Position numbers and translations under genes: made by a program. A DNA stretch of 64,000 nucleotides from Demequina sediminis (GTDB taxonomy: Bacteria > Actinomycetota > Actinomycetes > Actinomycetales > Demequinaceae). Location: contig NZ_AP027736.1 of the NCBI RefSeq assembly GCF_030296675.1, positions 2,418,001 to 2,482,000 of the forward strand, read 5' to 3'. Shown here in pieces: positions 48,563 to 64,000 of the stretch. How positions within the stretch are numbered: the first letter of the stretch is position 1; the number at the start of each line of letters is the position of its first letter. The notes beneath the pieces were generated by a model. That model worked only from the letters and a program-made list of their open reading frames with translations. It had not been told where the DNA came from and did no database searches.

Positions 48563-48612
48563 CGCAACGTGGGGATCCCCACGCACGCAATCCACGAGAG
48601 AAGGACTTTTCG

Positions 48613-48870
48613 GTGAGCGAATCTGCCGTGACCGACTCCGGAGAGAAGGACCCGCGGCACGAGACGCGCGAGGGTCTGAACATCTTCGGACGCATCGCGC
48701 TCTTCGTGCGCCAGGTCATCTCCGAGCTGCGCCGCGTGGTCACCCCCACGCGCGAGGAGCTGATCCGCTACGTGTGGGTGGTGCTCGGGTTCGTGGCGGT
48801 CATGATGGCGCTCGTCTTCGTCCTCGACCTCGCGTTCGGATGGATTGCCGCGAAGACGTTCGGCGGCTAG
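48613..48870 (+). CDS. secE: Preprotein translocase subunit SecE
   Basis: 85 residues, single C-terminal membrane helix (YVWVVLGFVAVMMALVFVLDLAF) preceded by the amphipathic FVRQVISELRRVVTPTREEL that contacts SecY. GTG 48613 follows AGAAGG. Followed 20 bp later by nusG. Confidence 0.95.
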   Translation: MSESAVTDSGEKDPRHETREGLNIFGRIALFVRQVISELRRVVTPTREELIRYVWVVLGFVAVMMALVFVLDLAFGWIAAKTFGG

Positions 48871-48890
48871 GGCCGCCTCAAGGGGAGTGA

Positions 48891-49691
48891 ATGATGAGCG
48901 ACAACACTGACGAGACCGTGGTCCCGGTCGACGAGGCCGGCTTTGCCGACGCACCCGTCGACGCGGCGATCGAGGCGGACGACGACACCGTCCCCTCCGA
49001 CGAGCTCGAGAGCCTCGCACCCGAGGTGGACGCGCTCGCGATCGCCGACGAGGACACGACCGTTGACGAGGACGCCTCGATCGACGACGCACCCGCCGAC
49101 CCCGTCGCGGAGTTCAAGGCGCGCCTGCGCACCCTCGAGGGTGACTGGTACGTGGTCCACAGCTACTCGGGCCACGAGAAGCGCGTCAAGCAGGCGATCG
49201 AGCACCGCACCGAGAGCCTCCACATGGAGGACTTCATCTTCCAGGTTGAGGTCCCGATGGAGGAGGTCGCCGAGATCAAGGGCGGCCAGCGCAAGCTCGT
49301 CACCCGCGTCCGGATGCCCGGATACGTCCTGGTCCGCATGGACCTCACGGACGAGTCCTGGGGCGCCGTGCGCAACACGCCCGGCGTCACCGGATTCGTG
49401 GGTCACGCTCACAACCCGGTGCCGCTGACCGCCGACGAGGTCTACTCGATGCTCGCGACCAAGGAGGTCACGGCGGCAGCAGCGGCCGAGGACCCCTCGG
49501 CGCAGCAGGCCCCCGTCTCCGTCGAGTTCGAGGTCGGCGAGTCGATCACCGTCATCGACGGCCCGTTCGCGACCCTCCCGGGCACGATCTCGGAGATTTC
49601 TGCCGAAAGCCAGAAGCTCCACGTGCTCGTCTCCATCTTCGGCCGGGAGACCCCGGTCGAGCTGTCGTTCTCCCAGGTCACCAAGATCTAG
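48891..49691 (+). CDS. nusG: Transcription termination/antitermination protein NusG
   Basis: 266 residues. An acidic N-terminal extension of about 80 residues, common in actinobacteria, is followed by the NGN domain ([30 protein letters not shown]) and a C-terminal KOW domain ([22 protein letters not shown]). Start at 48891 or 48894. Confidence 0.96.
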   Translation: MMSDNTDETVVPVDEAGFADAPVDAAIEADDDTVPSDELESLAPEVDALAIADEDTTVDEDASIDDAPADPVAEFKARLRTLEGDWYVVHSYSGHEKRVKQAIEHRTESLHMEDFIFQVEVPMEEVAEIKGGQRKLVTRVRMPGYVLVRMDLTDESWGAVRNTPGVTGFVGHAHNPVPLTADEVYSMLATKEVTAAAAAEDPSAQQAPVSVEFEVGESITVIDGPFATLPGTISEISAESQKLHVLVSIFGRETPVELSFSQVTKI

Positions 49692-49750
49692 GTTCGGCAG
49701 CACCCTCGCGGCCGCCAAGCCGCACAGGCAAGAAAGATAAGGACCCGAAA

Positions 49751-50182
49751 ATGGCACCCCCGAAGAAGAAGGTCTCCGGTCTGATCAAGCTTCAGATCCA
49801 GGCCGGCGCCGCCAACCCTGCCCCGCCGGTCGGTCCGGCGCTCGGTCAGCACGGCGTCAACATCATGGAGTTCTGCAAGGCCTACAACGCGGCCACCGAG
49901 TCGCAGCGCGGCAACGTGATCCCCGTGGAGATCACCGTCTACGAGGACCGTTCGTTCACGTTCGTCCTCAAGACCCCGCCGGCCGCCGAGCTCATCAAGA
50001 AGGCCGCTGGCGTCGCCAAGGGCTCCGGTACCCCGCACACCGCCAAGGTGGGCAACCTCACCGAGGCCCAGGTGCGCGAGATCGCCGAGCAGAAGATGGC
50101 CGACCTCAACGCCAACGACATCGACGCTGCGGCGAAGATCATCGCAGGCACCGCCCGTTCCATGGGCATCACGGTCTCCTAA
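49751..50182 (+). CDS. rplK: 50S ribosomal protein L11
   Basis: 143 residues. Thiostrepton-binding N-terminal domain with [18 protein letters not shown] and C-terminal rRNA-binding domain ending [12 protein letters not shown] after AAGGA. Conserved nusG-rplK-rplA order. Confidence 0.98.
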   Translation: MAPPKKKVSGLIKLQIQAGAANPAPPVGPALGQHGVNIMEFCKAYNAATESQRGNVIPVEITVYEDRSFTFVLKTPPAAELIKKAAGVAKGSGTPHTAKVGNLTEAQVREIAEQKMADLNANDIDAAAKIIAGTARSMGITVS

Positions 50183-50245
50183 GACCCCTGACCTAGTGGG
50201 AGGGCCGCGCTGGCCCGCCACCACGACTGCAAAGGAACATCGCAG

Positions 50246-50944
50246 ATGACTAAGCGCTCCAAGGCTTACCGCGACGCAGCCCAGCTCGTCGACCGTAGCC
50301 AGCTCTACACGCCGCTCGAGGCAGTGCGCCTCGCGCAGAAGACGTCCTCGAAGAACACCGACTCGACCATCGACGTCGTGTTCAAGCTCGGCGTCGACCC
50401 GCGTCACGCGGACCAGATGGTCCGTTCCACCGTCATCCTGCCTCACGGCACCGGCAAGACCGCCCGGGTCCTGGTCTTCGCCAACGGTGACAAGGCAGAG
50501 GCCGCCCGCGAGGCTGGCGCCGACATCGTCGGTGGCGACGAGCTCATCGAGGAGGTGGCCGCCGGACGTCAGGACTTTGACGCAGTGGTCGCCACCCCCG
50601 ACCTCATGGGCAAGGTGGGTCGCCTGGGCCGCGTGCTCGGCCCCCGTGGCCTCATGCCCAACCCCAAGACGGGCACCGTGACGATGGACGTCGCCAAGGC
50701 CGTGTCCGAGATCAAGGGCGGAAAGATCGAGTTCCGCGTCGACAAGCACGCCAACCTGCACACGCTGCTGGGCAAGGCGTCGTTCGGCGACGAGAAGCTG
50801 CTCGAGAACTACCAGGCCGTGCTGGACGAGGTCCTGCGCGCCAAGCCCTCGGCCTCGAAGGGCAAGTACATCGTGAAGGCCTCGATCTCCGCGACCCAGG
50901 GTCCCGGCATTCCGGTCGACGCCCTCGCGAAGTCCGAGGCGTAG
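50246..50944 (+). CDS. rplA: 50S ribosomal protein L1
   Basis: 232 residues. [34 protein letters not shown] and [13 protein letters not shown] are L1 signatures. ATG after AAAGGA. Likely autoregulates the rplKA unit, as L1 does elsewhere. Confidence 0.98.
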   Translation: MTKRSKAYRDAAQLVDRSQLYTPLEAVRLAQKTSSKNTDSTIDVVFKLGVDPRHADQMVRSTVILPHGTGKTARVLVFANGDKAEAAREAGADIVGGDELIEEVAAGRQDFDAVVATPDLMGKVGRLGRVLGPRGLMPNPKTGTVTMDVAKAVSEIKGGKIEFRVDKHANLHTLLGKASFGDEKLLENYQAVLDEVLRAKPSASKGKYIVKASISATQGPGIPVDALAKSEA

Positions 50945-50967
50945 TCTCCGGCTCCACGAGTCTCTCG

Positions 50968-50996
50968 CACACCGCCCGGCGATCCCGGGCGGTGTG
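50968..50996 (+). terminator. First terminator after rplA
   Basis: CACACCGCCCGG and CCGGGCGGTGTG form a perfect 12-bp stem with a 5-nt loop, 23 bp after the rplA stop. Confidence 0.75.
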
Positions 50997-51050
50997 ACGG
51001 AGAACGGGTCGCGCGGGTGTCACCCACCACCCTGCCCCGCGCGCCCATCC

Positions 51051-51088
51051 GGCCCGGTTCCCCCACGGGGGAACCGGGCCCTCTCTTT
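51051..51088 (+). terminator. Second, strong terminator after rplA
   Basis: GGCCCGGTTCCCC pairs perfectly with GGGGAACCGGGCC (small CAC-containing loop), followed by CTCTCTTT. Ends the rplKA transcript before the rplJ promoter. Confidence 0.85.
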
Positions 51089-51143
51089 CCCGGGACGATG
51101 CCGAGGTGACCGGGCAGGCGGGCCCCGCCCCGCATCGGCCGAT

Positions 51144-51172
51144 TTGCGGACGATGCCCCGGTCACGTAGGAT
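51144..51172 (+). promoter_or_regulatory. Promoter of rplJ-rplL
   Basis: -35 TTGCGG (51144-51149), 17-bp spacer, -10 TAGGAT (51167-51172). The spacer contains the recurring GGACGATGCC motif. Predicts a leader of about 220 nt before rplJ. Confidence 0.7.
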
Positions 51173-51179
51173 GGCCAGG

Positions 51180-51397
51180 CCCAAGACCGCCGGTCGTCGG
51201 GCCCGGGATCCCCGGGAACGGCCGAAGTCCCGCTCACGCGGGGTCCAGCGCAGGTGAAGCTGATAGCGCAGTGCGCACAGACTCTCGGGCGGCCTGATGG
51301 CCGCCTTTGGTCTGTGGCCAGCGCCTCCGGCCCCGCCTGCGCGGGGCCTTTGTCGTGTCCGGGGCGGGTGCGGTGGTCATCCGAAGGAAGGACAAAC
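51180..51397 (+). promoter_or_regulatory. Ribosomal protein L10 leader with internal hairpins
   Basis: The untranslated leader of rplJ contains a two-part stem at 51276-51318 (outer CAGAC/GTCTG, inner GCGGCC/GGCCGC with loop TGAT) and a terminator-like hairpin GGCCCCGC/GCGGGGCC (51329-51348) followed by TTTGTC. By position and structure this is the L10 leader, where L10-L12 binds to shut off its own synthesis; the exact fold needs modelling. Confidence 0.65.
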
Positions 51398-51919
51398 ATG
51401 GCGACGCCAGACAAGGTGAACGCTGTTGCGGAGATCGCGGACCAGTTCCGCAACTCCTCGGCGGTGCTGATCACCGAGTACCGCGGCCTCTCCGTCCCGC
51501 AGCTCGCAAAGCTGCGCGGTGAGCTCCGTGGCGCCGCGACCTACAAGGTCGCGAAGAACACTCTGACGGCGCTCGCGGCCAAGGACGCCGGTGTGGAGGG
51601 TCTCGACGACCTTCTCGTCGGCCCCACGGCCATCGCTTTCGTCACCGGTGACCCGGTGGAGGCTGCGAAGGGTCTTAAGGCTTTTGCCAAGCAGAACGAC
51701 AAGCTCGTCATCAAGGGCGGCGTTCTCGAGGGCAAGATCATCTCTGCGGATGATGTCAACAAGCTGGCGGACCTCGAGTCCCGCGAGGTTCTGCTTGCCA
51801 AGGCTGCCGGCGCCATGAAGGCGTCGCTCTTTGGTGCTGCATACCTGTTCCAGGCACCGCTTGCTCAGGCAGCGCGCGCCGTCGACGCCCTGCGTGCGAA
51901 GCAGGAAGACGCGGCCTAA
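51398..51919 (+). CDS. rplJ: 50S ribosomal protein L10
   Basis: 173 residues. [22 protein letters not shown] and YKVAKNTL are L10 signatures; the C-terminal helix binds L7/L12 dimers. ATG 51398 follows GAAGGA and removes an upstream extension lying in the leader RNA. Confidence 0.97.
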   Translation: MATPDKVNAVAEIADQFRNSSAVLITEYRGLSVPQLAKLRGELRGAATYKVAKNTLTALAAKDAGVEGLDDLLVGPTAIAFVTGDPVEAAKGLKAFAKQNDKLVIKGGVLEGKIISADDVNKLADLESREVLLAKAAGAMKASLFGAAYLFQAPLAQAARAVDALRAKQEDAA

Positions 51920-51976
51920 CGGTCGCACCCCACCCCATTCATCTGCTTCACGCAGTCAAAGAGTAAGGAAGTCATC

Positions 51977-52360
51977 ATGGCTAAGCTCTCCACCGAGGAG
52001 CTCATCGAGCAGTTCAAGCAGCTCTCGCTCATCGAGCTGTCCGAGTTCGTCAAGGCGTTCGAGGAGACCTTCGAGGTCACCGCCGCCGCGCCGGTCGCCG
52101 TTGCCGCCGCTGCCCCCGCCGCCGAGGCCGCCGCCGAGGTCGAGGAGAAGGACGCGTTTGACGTCTTCCTCGCCGCCGTTGGCGACAAGAAGATCCAGGT
52201 CATCAAGGAGGTCCGCGCACTGACCGGACTCGGCCTGGGCGAGGCCAAGGCGCTCGTGGACGAGGCCCCGAAGGTGGTCCTCGAGGGCGCCAAGAAGGAC
52301 GACGCCGAGAAGGCCAAGGCTCAGCTCGAGGCTGCCGGCGCCACCGTCGAGCTCAAGTAA
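51977..52360 (+). CDS. rplL: 50S ribosomal protein L7/L12
   Basis: 127 residues. N-terminal dimer domain, Ala/Glu hinge (about 35-58), and C-terminal domain [28 protein letters not shown]-type that recruits translation factors. ATG after TAAGGA. Confidence 0.98.
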   Translation: MAKLSTEELIEQFKQLSLIELSEFVKAFEETFEVTAAAPVAVAAAAPAAEAAAEVEEKDAFDVFLAAVGDKKIQVIKEVRALTGLGLGEAKALVDEAPKVVLEGAKKDDAEKAKAQLEAAGATVELK

Positions 52361-52374
52361 CACGGCTCGCAGAG

Positions 52375-52408
52375 ACGGGGTCGGGTCCGCAAGGGCCCGG
52401 CCCCGTTT
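52375..52408 (+). terminator. Terminator after rplL
   Basis: ACGGGGTCGGGTCC, loop GCAA, GGGCCCGGCCCCGT with T-G pairs, then TTTCGCT. Confidence 0.8.
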
Positions 52409-52477
52409 CGCTGATTCTGGGGGACGATGCGCCCGCGTGCCCACGCACGGGGCGGGGCAAGGAGAAGGGTGAGGCGT

Positions 52478-54593
52478 GTGACAATGACGGGCGTGGTAGC
52501 GACACCTCCCGCAGTGACCCCGCGGCATGCGCGAGGCCGCGTGCGACCCACGGGCACGCCGGCCGATCGCTTCCGGCCGGACATCCAGGCGCTGCGCGCC
52601 CTGGCCGTCACCCTCGTGGTGGTCTATCACCTGTGGCCCACCCGGCTCACGGGCGGCTACGTCGGCGTCGACGTCTTCTTTGTCATCAGCGGCTACCTCA
52701 TCACGTCCCACATGTGGCGCGAGGCGGTCGAGACCGGGGGCATCCGCCTGGGCAGGTTCTGGGCCCGCCGCGCCCGCCGCCTGCTGCCCTCTGCCCTCAC
52801 GGTGTTGCTGGTCACGGCCGTCGCGAGCATCTGGCTCCTGCCCGCCGCCACCGTGGGTTCCTCCCTCAAGGAGATCCTCGCATCGGTGTTCTACGGCGAG
52901 AACTGGTTCCTCGCCGCCTCGTCCGTCGACTATCAGGCCGCGGAGTCCGCCGCCTCGCCCGTGCGCCACTACTGGTCGCTCTCGGTCGAGGAGCAGTTCT
53001 ATGTGATGCTCCCGCTGCTTCTGGTCGGCGCCATCTGGTTCGCGCGCCGTGCGCGCCTGCCTCACCGCAGGGTCGTGATGGGCGTCATCGTCTCGGCGGC
53101 TCTCGCGTCGTTCGGCTACGGGCTGTGGCTCACCGCGGTGTCGCCCGCCGCCTACTTCTCCACCTTCACGCGCCTGTGGGAGTTCGCCTTTGGCGCGGTG
53201 GTGGCCATCGCGGTGGGACGAGTCTCGGGGCGCCCGTGGATCGCGGCGCTCGGGCTCGTGCTCATCGTCGGCTCGGCCGTGGCCTTCGACGCCGCGACTC
53301 CTTCCCTGGCTATCACGCGCTCGTTCCCGTCGTGGGGACGGCCCTTGTCCTCGTCGGCGGCAGCGGCACCTTTGTCGACCGCGTGGGACTCTGGCGACCC
53401 GTCGCCCACGTGGGGCGCACGTCGTATGCGATCTACCTGTGGCACTGGCCTCTGATCGTGCTCGCCCCGGCGCTACTCGGCGAGGAGCCCGGCCGGCTCG
53501 ACAAGCTCGCGATCGCGGCGATCACCGTGGTGCTCGCGACGGCCACGACCCTGCTCATCGAGGACCCGGTTCGCTTCTCGCCTCGCCTCTTGGCCGGACG
53601 CTCGCCCCGCGCCGTCGCGGCATGGTCGCTGGCAGGCATGGCGACGGTGACGCTCGTGGTGGTGGCCGGCATGCTGGCGGCCGATGCCAGGGCCGAGCGT
53701 GAGCGCGAGCGGGCCGACGAGCTCGCCGCGCGACTCGAGGCGTGCCTCGGCGCGGGGTCACTGCTGCCGGGGATCGAGTGCCCGCCGCCAGCGGGCGAGC
53801 CGGTCTTTGTCCCCGCGCTTGCCGACCTCGAGGACGACTCAGGCAACCGCCCCGAGTGCTGGGCTGGCCTCGAGGACCCGAACTTCCACCAGTGCACGGT
53901 CGGGCGCCCCGGCGCGACCGGCGAGCGCTTCCTCGTGCTGGGAGACTCGCACTCCAACGCGCTGCTCGCGGCGTACGACTCGTTGGGCCGCACCACGGAT
54001 TGGACGTTCGACATCGCGGGACACGCGGGGTGCTATCCGACTACCCGCACGCTCCACGGTCCCGGAACCGTGAGGGACGCGTGCACCGAATGGCGCGAGG
54101 CCGCACTCGACGCGATCGAGGGCGCGCACGACTACGACGCGATCATCGTGACCAGGCGCCACCTTGACGAGCCCGACGCCGAGCGACGCGAGCGCGACGT
54201 CGAGGCGCTCGTGGAGGCGTGGAACCTTGCGCCCGAGGGGGTGCCGGTGCTGGTGCTGCCTGACAATCCCCGCATGGATCGCGACTTCGTCGCGTGCCTC
54301 GAGAGCGAGGGCCGCAGCGCGCGCACGTGTGCGGCGCGCCCGTCGCCGACGCCCTCCCGCCCGACCTGCTCCGGGACGCCGCGGAGCAGGCGCGAGATGC
54401 GCGGGTCGTCGACCTTACGCCGGCGTACTGCGCCGACGGGCAGTGCTCGCCCGTGATCGGCTCGGTGATCGTCTACCGCCCCGACGGCCACCACGTCAGC
54501 GCGACCTATGCGGCGACAGTGGCGCCGTTCCTCGAGCGGGGGATCGAGGCGGCTCTCGCCGGTCGCGATGCCACAGCGCAGGCGGCGCAGTAG
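52478..54593 (+). CDS. Acyltransferase 3 with C-terminal SGNH domain (OafA-like, two frameshifts)
   Basis: About 705 residues. The N-terminal acyltransferase-3 domain (FRPDIQALRALAVTLVVVYH, GGYVGVDVFFVISGYLI, WSLSVEEQFY) has about ten helices; the C-terminal extracytoplasmic SGNH domain has FLVLGDSHSNALLAAY. It probably O-acetylates a surface polysaccharide. Frame changes occur near 53297-53301 (joins FDAATP to FPGYHALVP) and near 54330 (joins SART to CGAPVADALPP), each a one-base loss. GTG 52478 follows GGAGAAGG. Lies between rplL and rpoB. Confidence 0.85.
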
Positions 54594-54676
54594 CGATTGG
54601 TGGCGAGGCGTGGGCGCGATGCCAGGGTCTCATCTCGGCCAAGCCCGGCGTGTCGACTGGCGCTGCTCCGCCGGCA

Positions 54677-54706
54677 TTGGACAAACCCCGCGGCCGGCGG
54701 TAGTCT
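54677..54706 (+). promoter_or_regulatory. Promoter of rpoB-rpoC
   Basis: -35 TTGGAC (54677-54682), 18-bp spacer, -10 TAGTCT (54701-54706), about 135 bp before the rpoB start. The 54594-54846 gap holds no gene. Confidence 0.65.
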
Positions 54707-54846
54707 AGCGACTTGCGCTGTCTATTGCCCTGCCCTCACATGCCTACCCGGCGTGCGTCCGCTCGTAGCGGGTTTCGCCCCGGGGTCCGGTGGAGCCGCG
54801 GCTAGGCATCGTGGTCACGCACGATCATAAAGGGAAGGAACCACCC

Positions 54847-58319
<3,473 letters not shown>

Positions 58320-58393
58320 CGAGCCTCGCGCTCACTCCATACAGAAGAAGTTTTTCGGTGCCGGCCTCTGGCCGGAGTTAAGGAAGTAGAACC

Positions 58394-62266
<3,873 letters not shown>

Positions 62267-62298
62267 CTCATGACGGGGCCGGCGGGCAGAATCCGCTT

Positions 62299-62327
62299 TT
62301 GACGGCGGCGCGGAGCGCAGGTATCTT
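62299..62327 (+). promoter_or_regulatory. Promoter of the str operon (rpsL-rpsG-fusA)
   Basis: -35 TTGACG (62299-62304), exact 17-bp spacer, -10 TATCTT (62322-62327). Leaves a leader of about 130 nt before rpsL. One of the best promoter matches in the window. Confidence 0.8.
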
Positions 62328-62464
62328 AGATGCTTGTGCCCGCGTCGCCGGGCCCCGAGTCGCGCCTCAAGGTGCGACACCCGATGGAACGACACGCCCG
62401 GGCGCGGGGGTCGGGCCGACACGTTAGAGAAGTTTCTCAGAACCGACACAGACACGGAGAAGTA

Positions 62465-62839
62465 GTGCCTACGATTCAGCAGCTGGTCAGGAAGGGCCGC
62501 CACCCCAAGGCGTCCAAGACCAAGACCCCGGCTCTTCAGTCGAGCCCCCAGCGTCGTGGCGTGTGCACGCGCGTCTACACGACCACCCCGAAGAAGCCGA
62601 ACTCGGCGCTTCGCAAGGTCGCCCGTGTCCGCCTCTCGACCGGCATCGAGGTGACCGCCTACATCCCCGGTGAGGGCCACAACCTCCAGGAGCACTCGAT
62701 CGTGCTCGTGCGTGGCGGTCGTGTGAAGGACCTCCCCGGTGTCCGCTACAAGATCGTCCGCGGCTCGCTCGACACCCAGGGCGTCAAGAACCGCAAGCAG
62801 GCTCGTAGCCGTTACGGCGCGAAGATGGAGAAGAAGTAA
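62465..62839 (+). CDS. rpsL: 30S ribosomal protein S12
   Basis: 124 residues. [17 protein letters not shown] and [18 protein letters not shown] are present with the lysines whose change gives streptomycin resistance, so the sequence is wild type there. GTG 62465 closely follows GGAGAA. Stop overlaps rpsG start (TAATG). Confidence 0.98.
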   Translation: MPTIQQLVRKGRHPKASKTKTPALQSSPQRRGVCTRVYTTTPKKPNSALRKVARVRLSTGIEVTAYIPGEGHNLQEHSIVLVRGGRVKDLPGVRYKIVRGSLDTQGVKNRKQARSRYGAKMEKK

Positions 62840-63309
62840 TGCCTCGCAAGGGACCGGCCCCGAAGCGGCCGATCATCAACGACCCCGTCTACGGCGCCCC
62901 GGTCGTGACGCAGCTCATCAACAAGGTCCTGCTCGACGGCAAGAAGTCGACGGCTGAGGCCATCGTGTACGGCGCCCTCGAGGGCGTCCGCGAGAAGTCG
63001 GGCCAGGACCCCGTCGTCGTGCTCAAGCGCGCGCTCGACAACATCCGCCCCGCGCTCGAGGTCCGCAGCCGCCGTGTGGGTGGCGCGACGTACCAGGTGC
63101 CGGTTGACGTGCGTCCCGTGCGCCAGACCACCCTCGCGCTGCGCTGGCTGGTCGACTTCTCGCGTCAGCGTCGCGAGAAGACCATGACCGAGCGCCTCAT
63201 GAACGAGATCCTCGACGCATCGAACGGCCTTGGCGCCGCGGTGAAGCGTCGCGAGGACATGCACAAGATGGCCGAGTCGAACAAGGCGTTCGCGCACTAC
63301 CGCTGGTAG
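62839..63309 (+). CDS. rpsG: 30S ribosomal protein S7
   Basis: 156 residues. [22 protein letters not shown] and [14 protein letters not shown] are S7 signatures. Nucleates assembly of the 30S head; translationally coupled to rpsL. Confidence 0.98.
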   Translation: MPRKGPAPKRPIINDPVYGAPVVTQLINKVLLDGKKSTAEAIVYGALEGVREKSGQDPVVVLKRALDNIRPALEVRSRRVGGATYQVPVDVRPVRQTTLALRWLVDFSRQRREKTMTERLMNEILDASNGLGAAVKRREDMHKMAESNKAFAHYRW

Positions 63310-63345
63310 TCGCGGCCCTCGACGGAATCTCAAGGAGAACCACTC

Positions 63346-64000
63346 GTGGCACAGGACGTGCTGACGGACCTCAAGAAGGTCCGCAACATCGGCATCATGG
63401 CGCACATCGACGCCGGCAAGACCACCACCACCGAGCGCATCCTGTTCTACACGGGTGTGAACTACAAGATCGGTGAGACCCACGACGGCGCGTCGACCAC
63501 CGACTGGATGGAGCAGGAGCAGGAGCGCGGCATCACGATCACGTCTGCCGCCGTGACCTGCTTCTGGAACAACAACCAGATCAACATCATCGACACCCCC
63601 GGCCACGTGGACTTCACGGTCGAGGTGGAGCGTTCGCTCCGCGTGCTCGATGGCGCCGTTGCCGTCTTCGACGGCAAGGAGGGTGTCGAGCCGCAGTCCG
63701 AGACGGTGTGGCGTCAGGCCGACAAGTACAACGTGCCGCGCATCTGCTTCGTCAACAAGATGGACAAGCTGGGCGCCGACTTCTACTTCACGGTCGACAC
63801 CATCAAGTCGCGCCTCGGCGCGCGTCCGCTGGTCATCCAGCTGCCGATCGGCGCCGAGAACGACTTCCTCGGCGTGGTCGACCTGGTCCAGATGAAGGCC
63901 CTCGTGTGGCCCGGCGACGCCAAGGGCGACGTGACGATGGGTGCCAAGTACGAGGTCACCGACATCCCCGCCGACATGCAGGAGAAGGCCGAGCAGTACC
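63346..64000 (+). CDS. fusA: Elongation factor G (3'-partial)
   Basis: GTG 63346 follows AAGGAGAAC. The first 218 residues show the GTPase motifs [19 protein letters not shown] (G1), RGITITSAA (G2), [21 protein letters not shown] (G3) and [10 protein letters not shown] (G4). The gene runs off the window end. Confidence 0.97.
   Translation, partial: MAQDVLTDLKKVRNIGIMAHIDAGKTTTTERILFYTGVNYKIGETHDGASTTDWMEQEQERGITITSAAVTCFWNNNQINIIDTPGHVDFTVEVERSLRVLDGAVAVFDGKEGVEPQSETVWRQADKYNVPRICFVNKMDKLGADFYFTVDTIKSRLGARPLVIQLPIGAENDFLGVVDLVQMKALVWPGDAKGDVTMGAKYEVTDIPADMQEKAEQY

Overview
The window is very GC-rich DNA with strong G/C third-position bias, GTG and TTG starts, and a canonical actinobacterial gene order: tRNA-Thr, tRNA-Met, rpmG, MaoC pair, murB, aspC, tRNA-Trp, secE, nusG, rplK, rplA, rplJ, rplL, rpoB, rpoC, rpsL, rpsG, fusA. 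With the actinobacterial-type SLH repeats, YwiC, YajQ and FprA proteins this points to a high-GC actinobacterium, most likely in the order Micrococcales. The genus cannot be fixed from the sequence alone.

Layout. 1-3466: 3' part of a secreted pullulanase with three SLH repeats. 3467-3754: a repeat-filled convergent gap. 3755-10237 (minus): a sulfur assimilation operon (sulfite reductase, APS reductase, CysD, CysN, sulfonate/taurine-type ABC ATPase and permease), preceded at 10342-10407 by a cysteine-rich leader peptide and a hairpin that look like a cysteine-responsive attenuator. 10600-13133: a TPR-DUF4037 protein coupled to a DUF4125 protein. 13262-17571: FprA, an HtpX-like protease between two truncated genes, YwiC-like protein and YajQ. 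17696-19347: tRNA-Tyr and a sugar MFS transporter. 19426-26528: a polyamine uptake and catabolism cluster (FAD oxidase, binding protein, PotA/B/C-like ABC transporter, class III aminotransferase). 26630-28395: YcaQ-like glycosylase, tRNA-Thr, tRNA-Met and rpmG.

28472-32250 breaks the conserved rpmG-to-MaoC order with accessory genes: a membrane EEP hydrolase, a lipoprotein gene with an amber stop, and an AbiEi/AbiEii-like toxin-antitoxin pair. 32312-38574: MaoC pair, NCS2 purine permease, LacI regulator with divergent MFS exporter, and murB. 38643-45769 (minus): an ABC-2 exporter, a NarL-type two-component system and a MacB/FtsX-type ABC transporter, probably a co-expressed envelope-stress or drug-efflux locus. 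45873-64000: aspC, a DUF559 protein, then the transcription/translation core, with an SGNH acyltransferase gene lying between rplL and rpoB.

About a dozen genes, including rpoB, are interrupted by what is in nearly every case a single missing base, usually in a G or C run. Because rpoB cannot be inactive, these are best read as sequencing or assembly deletions, and the affected genes are annotated here across the shift. The same error fuses separate genes into artificial long reading frames, notably the AbiE-like pair. Intergenic gaps carry two recurring signals: terminator hairpins with a CGATC/GATCG core, and a dispersed GGACGATGCC motif.
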